The position numbers were made by a program, and so were the translations under genes. From positions 779,757 through 843,756 of the forward strand of contig VYZB01000211.1 of NCBI GenBank assembly GCA_013397455.1: 64,000 bases of DNA, written 5' to 3'. Numbering within the stretch: the stretch's first letter is position 1; the number at the start of each line of letters is the position of its first letter. The notes below the pieces were generated by a model. It saw only the letters and a list, made by a program, of their open reading frames with translations, did no database searches and was not told the DNA's origin. The DNA comes from Crotophaga sulcirostris. Taxonomy: Eukaryota > Chordata > Aves > Cuculiformes > Crotophagidae. Shown here one piece after another: positions 50,963 to 62,130 of this stretch.

Positions 50963-52561
50963 TGTATTTTTTTTCTTTTTCTTTTTTTCTGTTCCAAAAG
51001 CTGTGCCTATGCAGCAGAAAGGAAGTCTCCCTGTTCATTTTGTTCTGGCATCTCCACTCTGGAAGAGGTGAAACTTCTAGAAAGAGATTTCTTTCCTGGG
51101 AAATGAAGGATATGAATATGGGAAGATGTAGGTACATGCAGTATGAGCTGGGAGGCTCGTGAAGGAGTCAAGGGCCTGGTGGCAGCGGGGAAGGTGGAGG
51201 CAGTTGCAGCTGAGCCCTAGGGGTGACAGAAAGCAGGAGGAGTTACACAGTATATGGAGCTTTGTGAGGAAATTAAACTTACCATTCTGGAAAGCCAGGA
51301 TGGGGAAAAACAGGAATCAACCCAGAAAGACACAATGTGGAGAGAGAAATCTATTTTCAGATCTTTTACTTCAAGCAGTGCCAATGGATAAAATCTCTAA
51401 GGGCAGAATAATTATCTTCAGCTTATTATTATATATTTTAACCAAACCAGGCTTTACCAACTGGAAGCCCAGGGGTGTGTCATGACACACTCACTTCACT
51501 GCCTCCCTGTTGCAAGGATCCAGCTGAACTCAAGTCCTGCTGCCCTCCACATCCAAGGAGTTGAGTGCCTGCTCTGGTCTGGAACCTACATCTGTCCCTC
51601 AGTTGTTGGCAGAACTATCCAGCTCTGCCTCAGTCTCCTCAAGCTAGGTGCCCAGCTGGCTCTCTGTAATACAAAAGAAGGAAGAGAGAGACTTTAGGGA
51701 TCTGTGAGTCATTTTCCTCTTCTCAGCAACACAAAGTGCCTTTGGCTATGGACTTGGAGGACTTTACTCTGTGCCACGTTCCTAACTCACTGCTGTGTTT
51801 CAAAAGGAAAAGAGGCACCGAGAACAAGAAATGACAAATAATTGCTTGATATTGACTGTGATTTTTCCTGATGTGGTGTGTGCAACTGTGTGAGGAAGCC
51901 AGGGAGCAGCCCATCATTACAGCCCAGGAAAAGCCACATGCAATCAGCACAGTGTTCCATCTGTTTGAGTCATCTTCCTTTGATAGCATCTACTGCTGGT
52001 TAAATCAAGACATAAACTCACTAACGGACAGTTACAAAATTTCCTCTGGAAAGCAAGTTTCTCTGTCATCTCTGATGATTTGTACTTTAAACAATAAAAT
52101 GGATGGAGACAGACACTCTAAAATTATTTTGTCAAACATAACAGTGTACACAGTCATTTTGTGCAACTATGCTTTTAAGTTAGATTCTTGCAATGAATAC
52201 TGGGCCCTTGGCCCCATCATCTCTTATGATAATGAATTTCACACATTAATTATGCATTGTGAGAAAGAACATTTCCTTTGATCCATTTTAAATGTTGTTC
52301 TTTGACTGCTTCGAGAGCTCCTCCATCCTTGTGTGTTGTGAGGGGGGGGTAGCAGCCAGCCTCTCACCTGTGCTTCTCTTGGCTTCAGTGGGACTGGGAG
52401 GCGCTTGGCTCTCATTAAAAAAAAAAAGGCTTAATTGTATGACTTTTGTGGACTTAGAAACCAAAACGTGTGTATTCTACTTTAAAACAATTCTGCAATT
52501 AATCATAATAATTTTTTTTATTTTGCAATGACTAGGCCCTTCCTGCTTACACATCAGTGCC
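50963..52561. other. Non-coding stretch between CR1 copies
   Basis: It starts with a T-rich run (50965-50992). It then holds a moderately GC segment (51000-51700) with plus frames 51159-51485 (108 codons) and 51482-51697, and a 136-codon plus frame at 51871-52281. None shows a motif, signal peptide or codon bias I would trust, and a minus frame overlaps the last. An 8-G run is at 52342-52349 and an A run near 52419-52428. Confidence 0.55.
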
Positions 52562-53056
52562 AGAGTCAGAGGCCAACCATATCCTGGGTTGCATCAAAAG
52601 AAGCGTCTCCAGTAGGGCGAGGGAGGTGATTCTACCACTCTACCCAGCTCTGATGAGACCTCATCTGGAGTCCTGTGTCCAATTCTGGAGTCCTCAGCGC
52701 AGGAAGGACATGGATCTGTTAGAACAATTCCAGAGGAGGCCAGAAAGATGATCCAGAGGCTGGAGCACCTCCCATATAAGAACCAGGCTGAGAGAGTTGT
52801 GGTTGTTCAGAGAATGCTGCGGGGACATCTTACAGTAACTTTCCACTATTTAAAGGAGGCCTATAGCAAAGATGGGAACAGACTTTTTAGCCAGGCCTCT
52901 TGTGACAGGACAAGGACTAATGGTTTTGAACTAAGGGAGGGGAGATTTATATTGGGTACAAGGCAGAATTTTTTCACAGTGACTGTAGTGAAGTACTGGC
53001 ACAGACTGCCCAGGGAGGTAGTGGATGCCCAACCCAAAGTGTTCTATGATTCTATG
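52562..53056 (+). mobile_element. CR1 LINE, 5'-truncated, with two internal deletions
   Basis: It starts in ORF2 near the block AACCATATCCTGGGTTGCAT. Its plus frame 52557-52751 reads [20 protein letters not shown] and is the ORF2 C-terminal domain. Against the related copy at 44523-45129 it lacks about 10 bp at 52810/52811. It also lacks about 115 bp at 53030/53031, where GTGGATGCCC jumps directly to AACCCAAAGTGTTCTATGAT. The terminal repeat (TTCTATGATTCTATG) is present at 53042-53056. The open frame 52748-53110 (120 codons) runs through it and is not a gene. Confidence 0.94.
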
Positions 53057-54567
53057 TTTCTTGTGATTATTACTATATTGACTAACTTATGCATGAAATT
53101 CACCATGTAAGTAATACAAAACCTATTTTTTACACAATCGGCCTAAGATAAACCCTCTGCAGTCAGTAGAAAGGTTATCTCTACGTTCATCATCTGTACA
53201 TCAGACCTAACATTCATTTTGTTTCTAAAATAAATTTTGCTCCAGCAAATTTTCCTTGTAATTCCCTGAACTTTGTGCCTTTCTGTCTGCGGTGCTGCAT
53301 TAACACGCTTTTATTGAATTATATTTCTTATTCATGTTAAACTGAAAAAAATTAAGAGCTTGCAGCAAACTAAATTCAGGTAGATATAACATCATAGGAG
53401 CAGTGTTTGAATAGAAACATGAATCAGGTAATAAATAGCTCTCTTTGATCATTGTTTTTAAAATCTCTTGAACCATACTTTGATTAGTTCTATTTAATAT
53501 TTAACATCTGGTTAGTCAATTTCAATCTGCAACGAGCACTACTGGAAAAATTCTATGCTGACTAAATACATTTATAATACTACAAAGCTGACACATAATT
53601 GATTTTAGTTCCCATAAAAGGATTATGTTAACTTTTCTTAATCCATATATTAGGGTTTCGTGAAGTCCTATGAATTCACACCAGGGATACTAAGTGTTTA
53701 TTCCTTATCAATATTTTATGTCAAAATGATAGGATTATATTTTAGCCTAAATAGTGCTTGCTAGTTTTTCCACCAGAGAACAGCTAAAATGCAGACAATA
53801 TTACAGTGCTGCTGTAGCATTGGTAGAGTGAAGGACTATTTGGGGTTTTCTGGTTTTACATTAGTCAAATAATAGCATACTGCGTTGAAATTTGGTACAG
53901 TTGTAAGCTACAAAAAATTGTTTCTCCTTCTATTAAAAAGATATGATAGACATATATTTTTAAATTTTCATAACTGAACAAAAACTACCTGACTGTAACC
54001 TAGTCAAAGGTTTGATTTCTCAAACACAGTATTTCAGATCAGTGTGAGTCTAGGAAGAGACTGACAATGAATATTGCCAATAGCCACTGATGCTGGCAGC
54101 ACTTGATTGCCCAAGGTTAACTCAGGCAATTTGGTAATCCCGTTTATGTTCAGCCTAACAGACTATGTATCATATTAATAGTACCTGTAATGCCCTTAAA
54201 CAAATGCAGAATTAATAAAAGACGAAATCAAAGTCTTTACCTTTCTGCGGAGAGTTTATTCTATGAAAGTTCCCTTGCCTAATTGAACAAGACCACGTGC
54301 AGTGCTGGACACAACTATAAGGGGAGTATGAAATCAGGCAGTGCTAGTTGCCAAAGACTTCCTTCTTGCCACAGTCAACCCATCCCTAATTTAGAATAGT
54401 AGTTCAAAAAGGGTTTGATCCAAATATTAGTCAAAAAATGAGGAATGAAACAATATCCATCTCTCTACACATTATTGGGTCATGAAGACATGCTTTGCTC
54501 CAAGGCCAAGTGCCACGGACCACTTGGACCATAACTCTTCACATTAAATTATCTTAAAGAGGTAGTT
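53057..54567. other. Non-coding stretch between CR1 copies
   Basis: AT-rich unique sequence; I see no repeat, RNA gene or open frame worth reporting. Confidence 0.65.
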
Positions 54568-54606
54568 CATAGAATCATAGAATCATAGAATCATAGAATC
54601 ATAGAA
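54568..54606. repeat. (CATAGAAT)n, CR1 3' terminal repeat units
   Basis: Nearly five perfect 8-bp units, the most of any copy in the window. CR1 elements usually carry two to four, so this array may be an inherited long tail or a later slippage expansion. Units look identical, and the locus is potentially polymorphic in length. Confidence 0.9.
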
Positions 54607-54928
54607 TAGTTTGGGTTGGAAGGGACCTTAAAGATCATCCATTTCCAGGCCCCTGCCATGGCCAGGGACACCTTACATCTGGTTACCCAAAACCTTATTC
54701 AGCCTGGCCTTGAACAACTCCAGGGAAGGGGCATCCATGACTTCTCTGGACAACCTGCTCCAGTGCCTCACTACCCTCACAGGAAAAAATTTCTTCCTAA
54801 TATCTAGTCCTCTCTTTCAGCTTAAAACCATTCCCCATCATCCCATAACTGCACTCCCTGATAAAAAGCCTCTTTCCTGTAGACCCCCTTTAAGTACTGG
54901 AAGGCTGCTATAAGTTCTCCCCAGAGAC
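54568..54928 (-). mobile_element. CR1 LINE, 5'-truncated, expanded terminal repeat (minus strand)
   Basis: It begins with about five units of CATAGAAT (54568-54606), then TTTGGGTTGGAAGGGACCTT and CCTGCCATGGCCAGGGACAC. It continues through the reverse complement of the 3' UTR and the end of ORF2 to CTATAAGTTCTCCCCAGAGA at about 54928. A small deletion removes part of ORF2 near 54810 (ATATCTAGTCCTCTCTTTCA). Plus frames 54616-54807 and 54710-54913 are antisense shadows. Confidence 0.95.
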
Positions 54929-57610
54929 GTGGTCTAATGTAGAGTGAGGGGCAACAGTATGCACTCATTCATTCCTCACAGAGAAGAATCAGGTCTCTGC
55001 TTGCAATCAAGAAATGAATTTCTGAAGTAGAAAATTACTAAATAATAAGAAAAATGCAAATATTAGTGTCTCCAGCAATAATATACTCCATTTTACATTT
55101 CTATAAATAATTTTCCTTTGTTCTTTCATCTTCACTAGAACACAGATTTACAGCATAATTGTAATATTTACATGAACTAGGAGGCAATTTTACTTTAAAA
55201 CACATGTTAATGTAAGTCCTTCCTGCCCTTCAAACTGCTCACACTAATAAAAAAGCGAAGTCTTTCTCTTTAGTCTGTCCAGAACATCCAGAAGATCCCC
55301 CTGCTTAACACATAAGCAACAGTTTACATGTTTGGGCTACACACAAATGAGCACCTTACAGGGGAAAGACCCAAATGTCAATTCCATTAGGCCAACTGTA
55401 ATATACAAAATTTACACTATTTGCAGTACTAAAAACTTGAGAAATATTTAGGTATCTGTTTTGGAACCAGGATCCTGCAGCCCTGGAAACGGTGTGTAAT
55501 TATGGAAAGAGTTCATTTGTTAGCAGTAATGCTACATTACTAGCTCTGAACACTTCTTTTTCAAAGTTAGCATGTGGCATATAAATGATATATGACTTTA
55601 GGTAGTATTTCATTGAAAAATCTATTCCATCCTCTGTTCTGTCTATGGAAGATCATCCCATTATATGTTTAGACAATTGAAATATAAATATATGATTACA
55701 TGTCCCTGAACATTGTTCACCTACTAATATCCTCCTCACAAGTCTACAGTAGAAGTTATGGACAAATTTCTGTTGTTTTTACTGTATTCCTCCAAATAAC
55801 CAGCCTGAACATACCTGATGTCATTCTTGTGTAAGGTCAGAAATTGTAGCCAACCTCATCTCAAAAAGGTCTTTCACCCACTAGTGTGGAAAGGCAGACC
55901 CTGAACTGACAGAAAAACCCTAGGTGGGATATTTAAATCTCAAGTAAGTGGTCAGTTAAGTGCCTGCAGAGGCAAAAGGACAGATAGCATATTTGGTATG
56001 CTAATAGAAACCTATTTACTGGAGGAAGTGACAAAAACATCAATCAAATCAGAAAGGGCTATTAAGAACTGTTAACTCCCTTTCAGATGAGCAATGATTT
56101 CCATTGGGAAGTAAATAAATATTCATGACAGGGAGCAGTGACAGAAATCTCACCAAAATTACACACTGGCAAGGCTTCTGCACCAGACAAATCTTTAGGA
56201 GAGGCAGTTGGCCTGTGTTTTGGAAGGAGACAGAGTATTTAGAGAACTCTACACAAGGCTCTATTTCTGTATTCTCTTTTGCTTCCTTGAAAATCTGCTG
56301 TAGATATAGTATTCCAATATTGTCTAGTAACTGAAAATTTTAAGGATTTAAAGATGACTTCAATACCACTAGAAACCTACCCCCTTATACTTGTTTTGAT
56401 ATCTTCTTAAAAATATCTTTTTATTTTTCCCAAGACAAAAATCTTTAAAAAGTTTATATTGGATCTTTATATACCATGCAGGTGATAATATCATTTGAAA
56501 AGGTCTGAGCTTTTTTACATGAAGAAGAAACTCTGCCTACAGATCTCTACATTTTTTATAATACAAAGTAAAAAGGGTCATTATGCATTTACAATCTCCC
56601 AGAACCAGACTGGAAAACAAACACTTGATGGTTTTTACTTTATTTATATATGTAAGAAATAAATATTTACCTCCTACTTCCTCCTTTTCGGCTGGCCATG
56701 GGAAGGTTAATTCTAGCTTCATCTGTCCCCTTTCCACCAGTTCAAGAGAAGAATATTTTTGCCTTTTTTTAAGAAAAACAAAATCAATGTAGGTTAATAA
56801 ATATTCACTGCTAATGTTTATTACTAATACACTAAAATATTCATTGCTAATACACTAATGCTCACAATGCATTAGTGTATTAGTAACATGATCTAAAATT
56901 AAATAACTTACTTACTTGGCCTTCCATGCCAAGTTTCAGCCTGTGATTAAGCTATGAACTTCTAAAATACTGACACGTCCTTAATACACTTAATCTTAAA
57001 TGTCTCCATCTGTACCATTTGCTCTTTTTGATACCAGTTAAGGGATATTTTTCAGATAGCTTTGCAAATTGGTTACTTACATGGAGTCAGTTGGTAAGAA
57101 TAAATGCTTTTCCTTATCTCAGTGCATGGAAGAAGAGATTTTTTGCATAGAGAAGCAGAATATTTTGCCTGACATCTTCAGTGAAAAGAGGTAAAGGACA
57201 ATGTGGTTCATTTCCTTAAAAGCCTTCTCCTTTATCAAGACTGCATGTCAAAATCACAGGAGGAAGAGATTTCTCCATTTCTCTCTGTTGAGTAGGTTAC
57301 CAATTTGAGAAAAAAAAGGAGCTGCTTTTTTTTCTGTGAAGGTTCACTGAACTTTTAAAAAGTTGGGGTGTCATTTTTCTTTATTTTTTTCCTTCCTAGA
57401 TACATCATAGGGTTCCAGATGTAGATCACTAAGGCTGGAACCTAAAAGGTAAAAATATCCGTAAAACTTATCTGTAAAATTTGATTTCAGCTTGTTGTTG
57501 GTGTATAGTAAGGGTCAGAGACTTGAAAAGGACAATTGTAAGATGAAGAAAAAAACTGGTCATTTTTACAGAGCGAAGGAAAAAAGGTTCAACACCAAGG
57601 GTTCAACACT
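54929..57610. other. Non-coding stretch
   Basis: Unique AT-rich sequence with no recognisable repeat. Opposed 66-69 codon frames at 56537-56737 (minus) and 56583-56792 (plus) overlap and look fortuitous. A perfect hairpin at 56847-56883 is listed separately. Confidence 0.6.
56847..56883. repeat. Perfect 15-bp inverted repeat, 7-nt loop
   Basis: CTAATACACTAATGC (56847-56861), loop TCACAAT, GCATTAGTGTATTAG (56869-56883), all 15 pairs matched. A G-T wobble and two further A-T pairs extend the base. The same word (ACTAATACACTAA) also occurs as a direct copy at 56823-56835, so three related copies lie within 65 bp. The stem is short for a canonical pre-miRNA. Slippage or template-switch origin is plausible. 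Confidence 0.85.
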
Positions 57611-57697
57611 ATTCCCTTCCCATGGGAAAGGGGTTGGACCTGGATGATCTTTAAAGTTCCTTCCAACCCAAACCATTCTGTGATTCTTTGATTCTCC
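57611..57697 (+). mobile_element. CR1 LINE, extreme 3' tail only
   Basis: About 85 bp of CR1 3' UTR end: GGGGTTGGACCTGGATGATC, then TTTAAAGTTCCTTCCAACCC, then AACCATTCTGTGATTCTTTG as a degraded terminal repeat. Everything upstream is missing, the commonest CR1 form. Confidence 0.9.
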
Positions 57698-59014
57698 AAA
57701 AGAAAGGCCATTTCAGAGGTTCTCATGAATCTGAGACATCCTCACAGGGCTGGTATGTATGACACAGAACTTTTGGGAGACCTGTGCCCTCCTGGGGCAG
57801 CAACTGAAATATTAAATGCCTCTCCACATCTAAAATGGCAGTATAAACCTACTTTTAGGCATGAATCTCACCATAAACCTTCTTTGAATACAGTGATAGC
57901 CTAGACACCACACCAGATGGACACCATAGGCATATCTTAGCTACTCACTCACAGACCTCCAGTCCCTTTTAAAGTGTCCTAGGTATGTTGAATATCAATG
58001 TAGAGTGTACAGAGATGACACCGGACCTATGAGAAACCCAGATCCTTCTGGTACAATGCTAAAATCCAAATACTCAGGTAAACGTCGGGATATCTCAGGT
58101 CAATGCTCATCTGTGTGTGGGGAGCTGAGTCTGGTCCTAAATGTGTGCAGACTCTTACACTTCTGGGTTGTTGGTTTTTTCTTTCTTTTTTGTTTGTTTG
58201 TTTGTGATTTTTTGTTTGTTTTGTTTTGTTTTCAAATGCCTGCAAGAATAAAGGCAGGGTAAGAGTAGGGAAACTGAATCTTAGAATCAAGGATCACCCT
58301 GAATACTGATTATATGATAGGCAGGCTATGTAATTGGAGTTCAAGAGAAACTCTGCCTCTCAGATGGGGAGGTAAAGAGGTACTAACTGCAGTGCTTTCA
58401 CTGAAGTTGAAAACTACTGGAAGTGCATCTACCCATTCTAAAATTCCAATCTTAAGAGTGTGCTTCATTTTTTGTGAGCATCCTAGCCAGCAACTGGTAC
58501 ATGCATGGAGGTGCATACTCAAGCTCAGCTGTGGCAACTGCACAAAATACTGCAAACGTAATTTGAATGACAGCCTAATCCAATTTTTTTCTGCAGAAAA
58601 AGAGAAAACATCACCACACATCAGTGAAAAAACGCACCATACATGCAGATCCTTACAGGTCCAAATCCAAGTGGATGCATTTGCATTTGCATACAATGGC
58701 ACAATCAGCTCTATCCCTAAAAAAGTATTTCTTTCCATATTGATCCTCAATGTGCTGGTCATTGGCAATATTACAGTCTCAGTATGGTTACCAAATATAT
58801 AACATATCTGTATGTAATTACATTACTGCAGTTCATCTTATAACAAGGGACAGGCAGATTCAAGTCCTACCATCTGATCTCCCTTCCATCCATTTCTGTT
58901 TTGTAGAAGCATGTTGAACCAAACACTGTGTAACTGCTAAATTGTTATTTTGGAAGAAGGCACCTAGCCTCATGTCTGTTTATTTTCCTTATCAATGTTC
59001 CTTTTCAGGCAAAG
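57698..59014. other. Non-coding stretch with long opposed open frames
   Basis: A 162-codon plus frame (58314-58802) and a 152-codon minus frame (58310-58768) occupy the same DNA. Neither has a recognisable domain; the plus frame ends in a short hydrophobic stretch (FLSILILNVLVIGNITVSVW) that would be one membrane segment at most. Two opposed frames over the same bases usually mean stop-poor composition, not a gene. A T/G-rich run (58170-58232) with TTTG units lies just upstream. Confidence 0.5.
58170..58232. repeat. T-rich / (TTTG)n low-complexity run
   Basis: About 60 bases of T with interspersed G, including TTTGTTTGTTTGTTTG and later TTTGTTTTGTTTTG. It reads as A/C-rich on the minus strand, like the other A/C patches in the window, and could be a decayed poly(A) or simple sequence. 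Confidence 0.85.
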
Positions 59015-60400
59015 TGTCATCCTTTGTCACTATGCTTCCGCCCTCCTCCCAATCCAATAAAGGATAGAGAATCTCTTTAGCCCTCCTTTTGCTGCTAATG
59101 TAACATGTTTTATTGTCTTTTACAGAAGTAGCCAGGTTAATTTCCAGTTGGGATGTGGCCTTTCTTATTTTTAACCTACATAAGCTCACAACATTCTTGT
59201 AGTCCTTCTGAGTTTCCTGCCCCTTTTTCCAAAGGTCATAAACTCTCCTTTTTTTCCTGAGTTTCAGCCAAAGTTCTCTGTTCAGTTAGGTTGGTCTTCT
59301 TCCCTGCTAGTTCATCTTTTGGCACATGGGGACTGCCTGCTCCTGCACCTTTAAGATTTCCTGCTTGAAGAATGTCCAGCCTTCCTGGAATCTTTGGCCC
59401 TTCAGGATTGCCTCCCAAGGGACTCTGTCAACCAGGCTCCTAAACAGGCCAAAGTCCTCCCTCCAGAAGTCCAAGGTGGCAGTTCTGCTCACCCCTCTCT
59501 TCACTTCTCCAAGAATCAAATACTCTGTCATTTCATGATCCTATGCCCAAGGTGGTCTCAAACCATCACATCACCTATAAATCCTTTTCTGTTTGAGAAC
59601 AACAGATCCAGCAGGGTTCCTTCCCTAGTTGGCTCACTCAACAGCTGTGTCAGGAAGTTACCTACCACACACTCCAGGAATCTCCCAGACTGTTTCTTCT
59701 CCACTGTATTGTATTTTCGGTGGACATCTGGTAGGTTGATGTCCCCCATGAGAACAAGGGCTAGTGATCATGAGGCTTCTCCCAGCTGCTTGTAGAATAT
59801 TATGTCTGCTTCTTCCTTCTGGTTGGACGGTCTGTAACAGTCTATCATCATCTGTCTTGTAGGCCTTCTCTCTGATTCTTGCCCATAAACACTCAATCCT
59901 ACCATCACCATCATCAAGTTCTAGATAGTTTAACATACAGGGCTACCTCACTTCTGAAGAGTTTATGGCCATCCATTACAGCTCTCCAGTTGTGTGAGTC
60001 ATCCCACTGCGTTTCCATGATGGCAACTATATCACAGTTTTCCTGCTGCACCATGGTTTCCAGTGCCTCCTGTTTGTTGTCCACGCTGTGTGTATTGGTG
60101 TAGATGTACTTCAGTTAGGCTAATGATCCCACCACCTTTAGACAAACTAATTCTTATGTGACCATTCTCAGGCACTGACATGAGTTCTAACACATTACTA
60201 ATCCTTGCACCTTTGCTGCTGCATGGATCTCCATCCTCTACCTCCACAGAGACAGCAGAATGAAGGACCTCACTAGCATAACATCCCTCAAACGCTGGCA
60301 TGCAGCCCCCAGGCTTATCTCCAGCAAGCCTGTTTTCATCCCTTTGCCCCTTCAAATCTAGTTTAAAGCTCTTTCAATGATCCCTGCTAACTCTTGTGTA
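59015..60400 (-). mobile_element. CR1 LINE, 5' half of ORF2 only (minus strand)
   Basis: Reading the minus strand from about 60400 gives the region upstream of ORF2's endonuclease, the endonuclease itself and the linker (GEVKRGVSRTATLDFWREDF, LATSVKDNK, SSKRRAKEILYPLL). Homology then stops at VTKD, near 59019. The reverse transcriptase and 3' UTR are absent. CR1 copies are normally truncated at the 5' side, so this one must have inserted nearly full length and then lost its 3' half, or been split by a rearrangement. Many stops and frameshifts; open plus-strand frames over it (59394-59795 and others) are antisense shadows. Confidence 0.9.
59532..60102 (-). pseudogene. CR1 endonuclease domain remnant (APE-like)
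   Basis: The minus strand reads YTNTHSVDNKQEALETMVQQ from 60102. Near 60015 comes IMETQW with the catalytic-type glutamate, then GDINLPDV at 59746-59723 (normally GDFNHPD), and DHEMTE at 59540-59523 (the end of the usual SDHE motif). These are the conserved blocks of an AP-endonuclease-type LINE domain that nicks target DNA. The reading frame changes several times between them, so no protein is made, but most catalytic positions are still legible. Confidence 0.88.
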
Positions 60401-61985
60401 AAGATCCTGCAAGATCTAAAAAATAAAGTGGTATTTTATGAGATCCCTACAATTTCTTCATTACAAAACCAGTAATATGTGCACTTCAGGGAATGAGAGT
60501 CAATGTTGCTGCATGACTCTGAAGGTTATGTCTAATGATTGTGGTTGCTAAGTATCTTTGTTCTTTCCATACTGGCAGGCTACATCAAGACAAGAGCTGA
60601 CTCACTGGTCAGTCACATTTGCCCTTTGACCACTCTACAGTTCATCAGCCTTTTTTTGTTATGGAATCTGTGAGATGTGATTAGAGTAGTTGTTTCTCAT
60701 ACCACAAATAAAAAATGCACAGCTATAAAAACCATTCGTCTTCATTCAAAGATATGAAAAATACTATAGTTACTTTCAGGTTTTAATAATGTAGATTTCT
60801 GGACCATTTTCTTTGCAAATATCTGCCTTTGAAAACATAAAAAGAAACACAGGCTAACCTATCAAGGTTGAAGTTTATCTCAGTTTTTACAGACACGACA
60901 ACAGACTTATGAATTGTAGGTGCTTTTAAAGATGAGTGTTTTAAGGACCTTTGGAAATAAAAAAAAAAGTACTTGGAGTAAAACTGTAAAAAACAGTTGT
61001 CAGAGCTAGAGACATAAAATTAAATCTATTATCTTGTAACAAGATCAAAAGTGAGAAACCTGCTCAGCAAATATAACAACAAAAATTCAGTTATACTTAC
61101 CTATCTGATCATACTCAAATGTAACTAAAATTTAGCATGGAGAGATTCATTTGCATATGAATATCAATTAATAACTACTTCTTGCATCCCTGAGTGCTGC
61201 TTGACAATACTATCCAAGACCACTCAGGTATCTACCAGGTATGAATTTGTGACCAGAATACATGGCTAGAATCTATTTTGTTTACAACCAGAGGGATATT
61301 TCCTCTCTGGATTTAGCCTAATCCAGACAAATCTAATTTTAATGGTTTGGTTATCAGAAATTATATTCCCAATATAACTTCAAATGCCATTTTAAAATCT
61401 TTCTTGGTGTTGGCTAAGGGGAACATTTTCTACGGAAATGTCTACTCAGTGATTTTAATAACTGAAAAATTATTCATATGTTAGTCAAAACACAAGGTGA
61501 AGATAATATCTGTAAATTCAGCGTACCTAGCTGTCCAGACTATAGCGACTGTAGCACCTTTATGAGCTTCTTTTTTTAGGAACCTAGTCATATGTGTGGT
61601 GGCTTGGATCAATGGCTGCAGTTGTAGTCACTCTTGTCCCCTCTGAGCTGCAAAGCCAAACCTCAGCGACATGCTTCTGATGAGGAATGCGTGGGCACCA
61701 CTGCAACTCAGCTTTCCCACCTGGCTCAACATCCCTGCTCACACCGCAAGATAAATCCAGGCTGGAGGAGAACTGAAATATCCTACAGGAGGGACTGAGT
61801 GACCTTCAGTACTGGAATACAAGAAATGGGTTGAAATGGATTACTGTAAATAATGGAAGGTCGCAAAACCAAGGACTAGTAACAAGAATTTGGATTATGA
61901 GCCGAGAGCTTATAAATTGGAAATGCCAAAGGAGAAAGAACAGACTGTGTCAATCAATCACAGAATACTTATGTGAGTTTTAGTG
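60401..61985. other. Non-coding stretch between CR1 copies
   Basis: AT-rich, with a less AT-rich patch at 61590-61800. There is an A run at 60958-60967. No gene or repeat recognised. Confidence 0.6.
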
Positions 61986-62130
61986 CAAAAAAGGCAGTTC
62001 CTAGAGCATATCAGAGAAGATATATCCAGCAGAGACAGGACAATATTAATGTCATTTAACACAATTCACATTTCACCTGGAATACTGTGCCCAGTTCTGT
62101 TTATTCAGGAAAGATTAATTCAGATGGAAA
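61986..62130 (+). mobile_element. Possible very old CR1 fragment
   Basis: CACCTGGAATACTGTGCCCA then GTTCTG (62074-62099) matches the CR1 ORF2 segment that encodes the Leu-Glu-Tyr-Cys-x-Gln-Phe block. The flanks (GAGCATATCAGAGAAGATAT; AGGAAAGATTAATTCAGATG) fit loosely. It is far more diverged than the other copies. A 179-codon plus frame, the longest in the window (61983-62522), starts inside this fragment and runs past it. I regard that frame as chance read-through, not a gene. Confidence 0.45.

Noticed and set aside
52748..53110. 120-codon plus-strand open frame
   Set aside because: It is CR1 ORF2 C-terminal and 3' UTR sequence joined by deletions, running into flanking DNA.
59394..59795. 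133-codon plus-strand open frame
   Set aside because: It lies antisense to the CR1 endonuclease and linker remnant.
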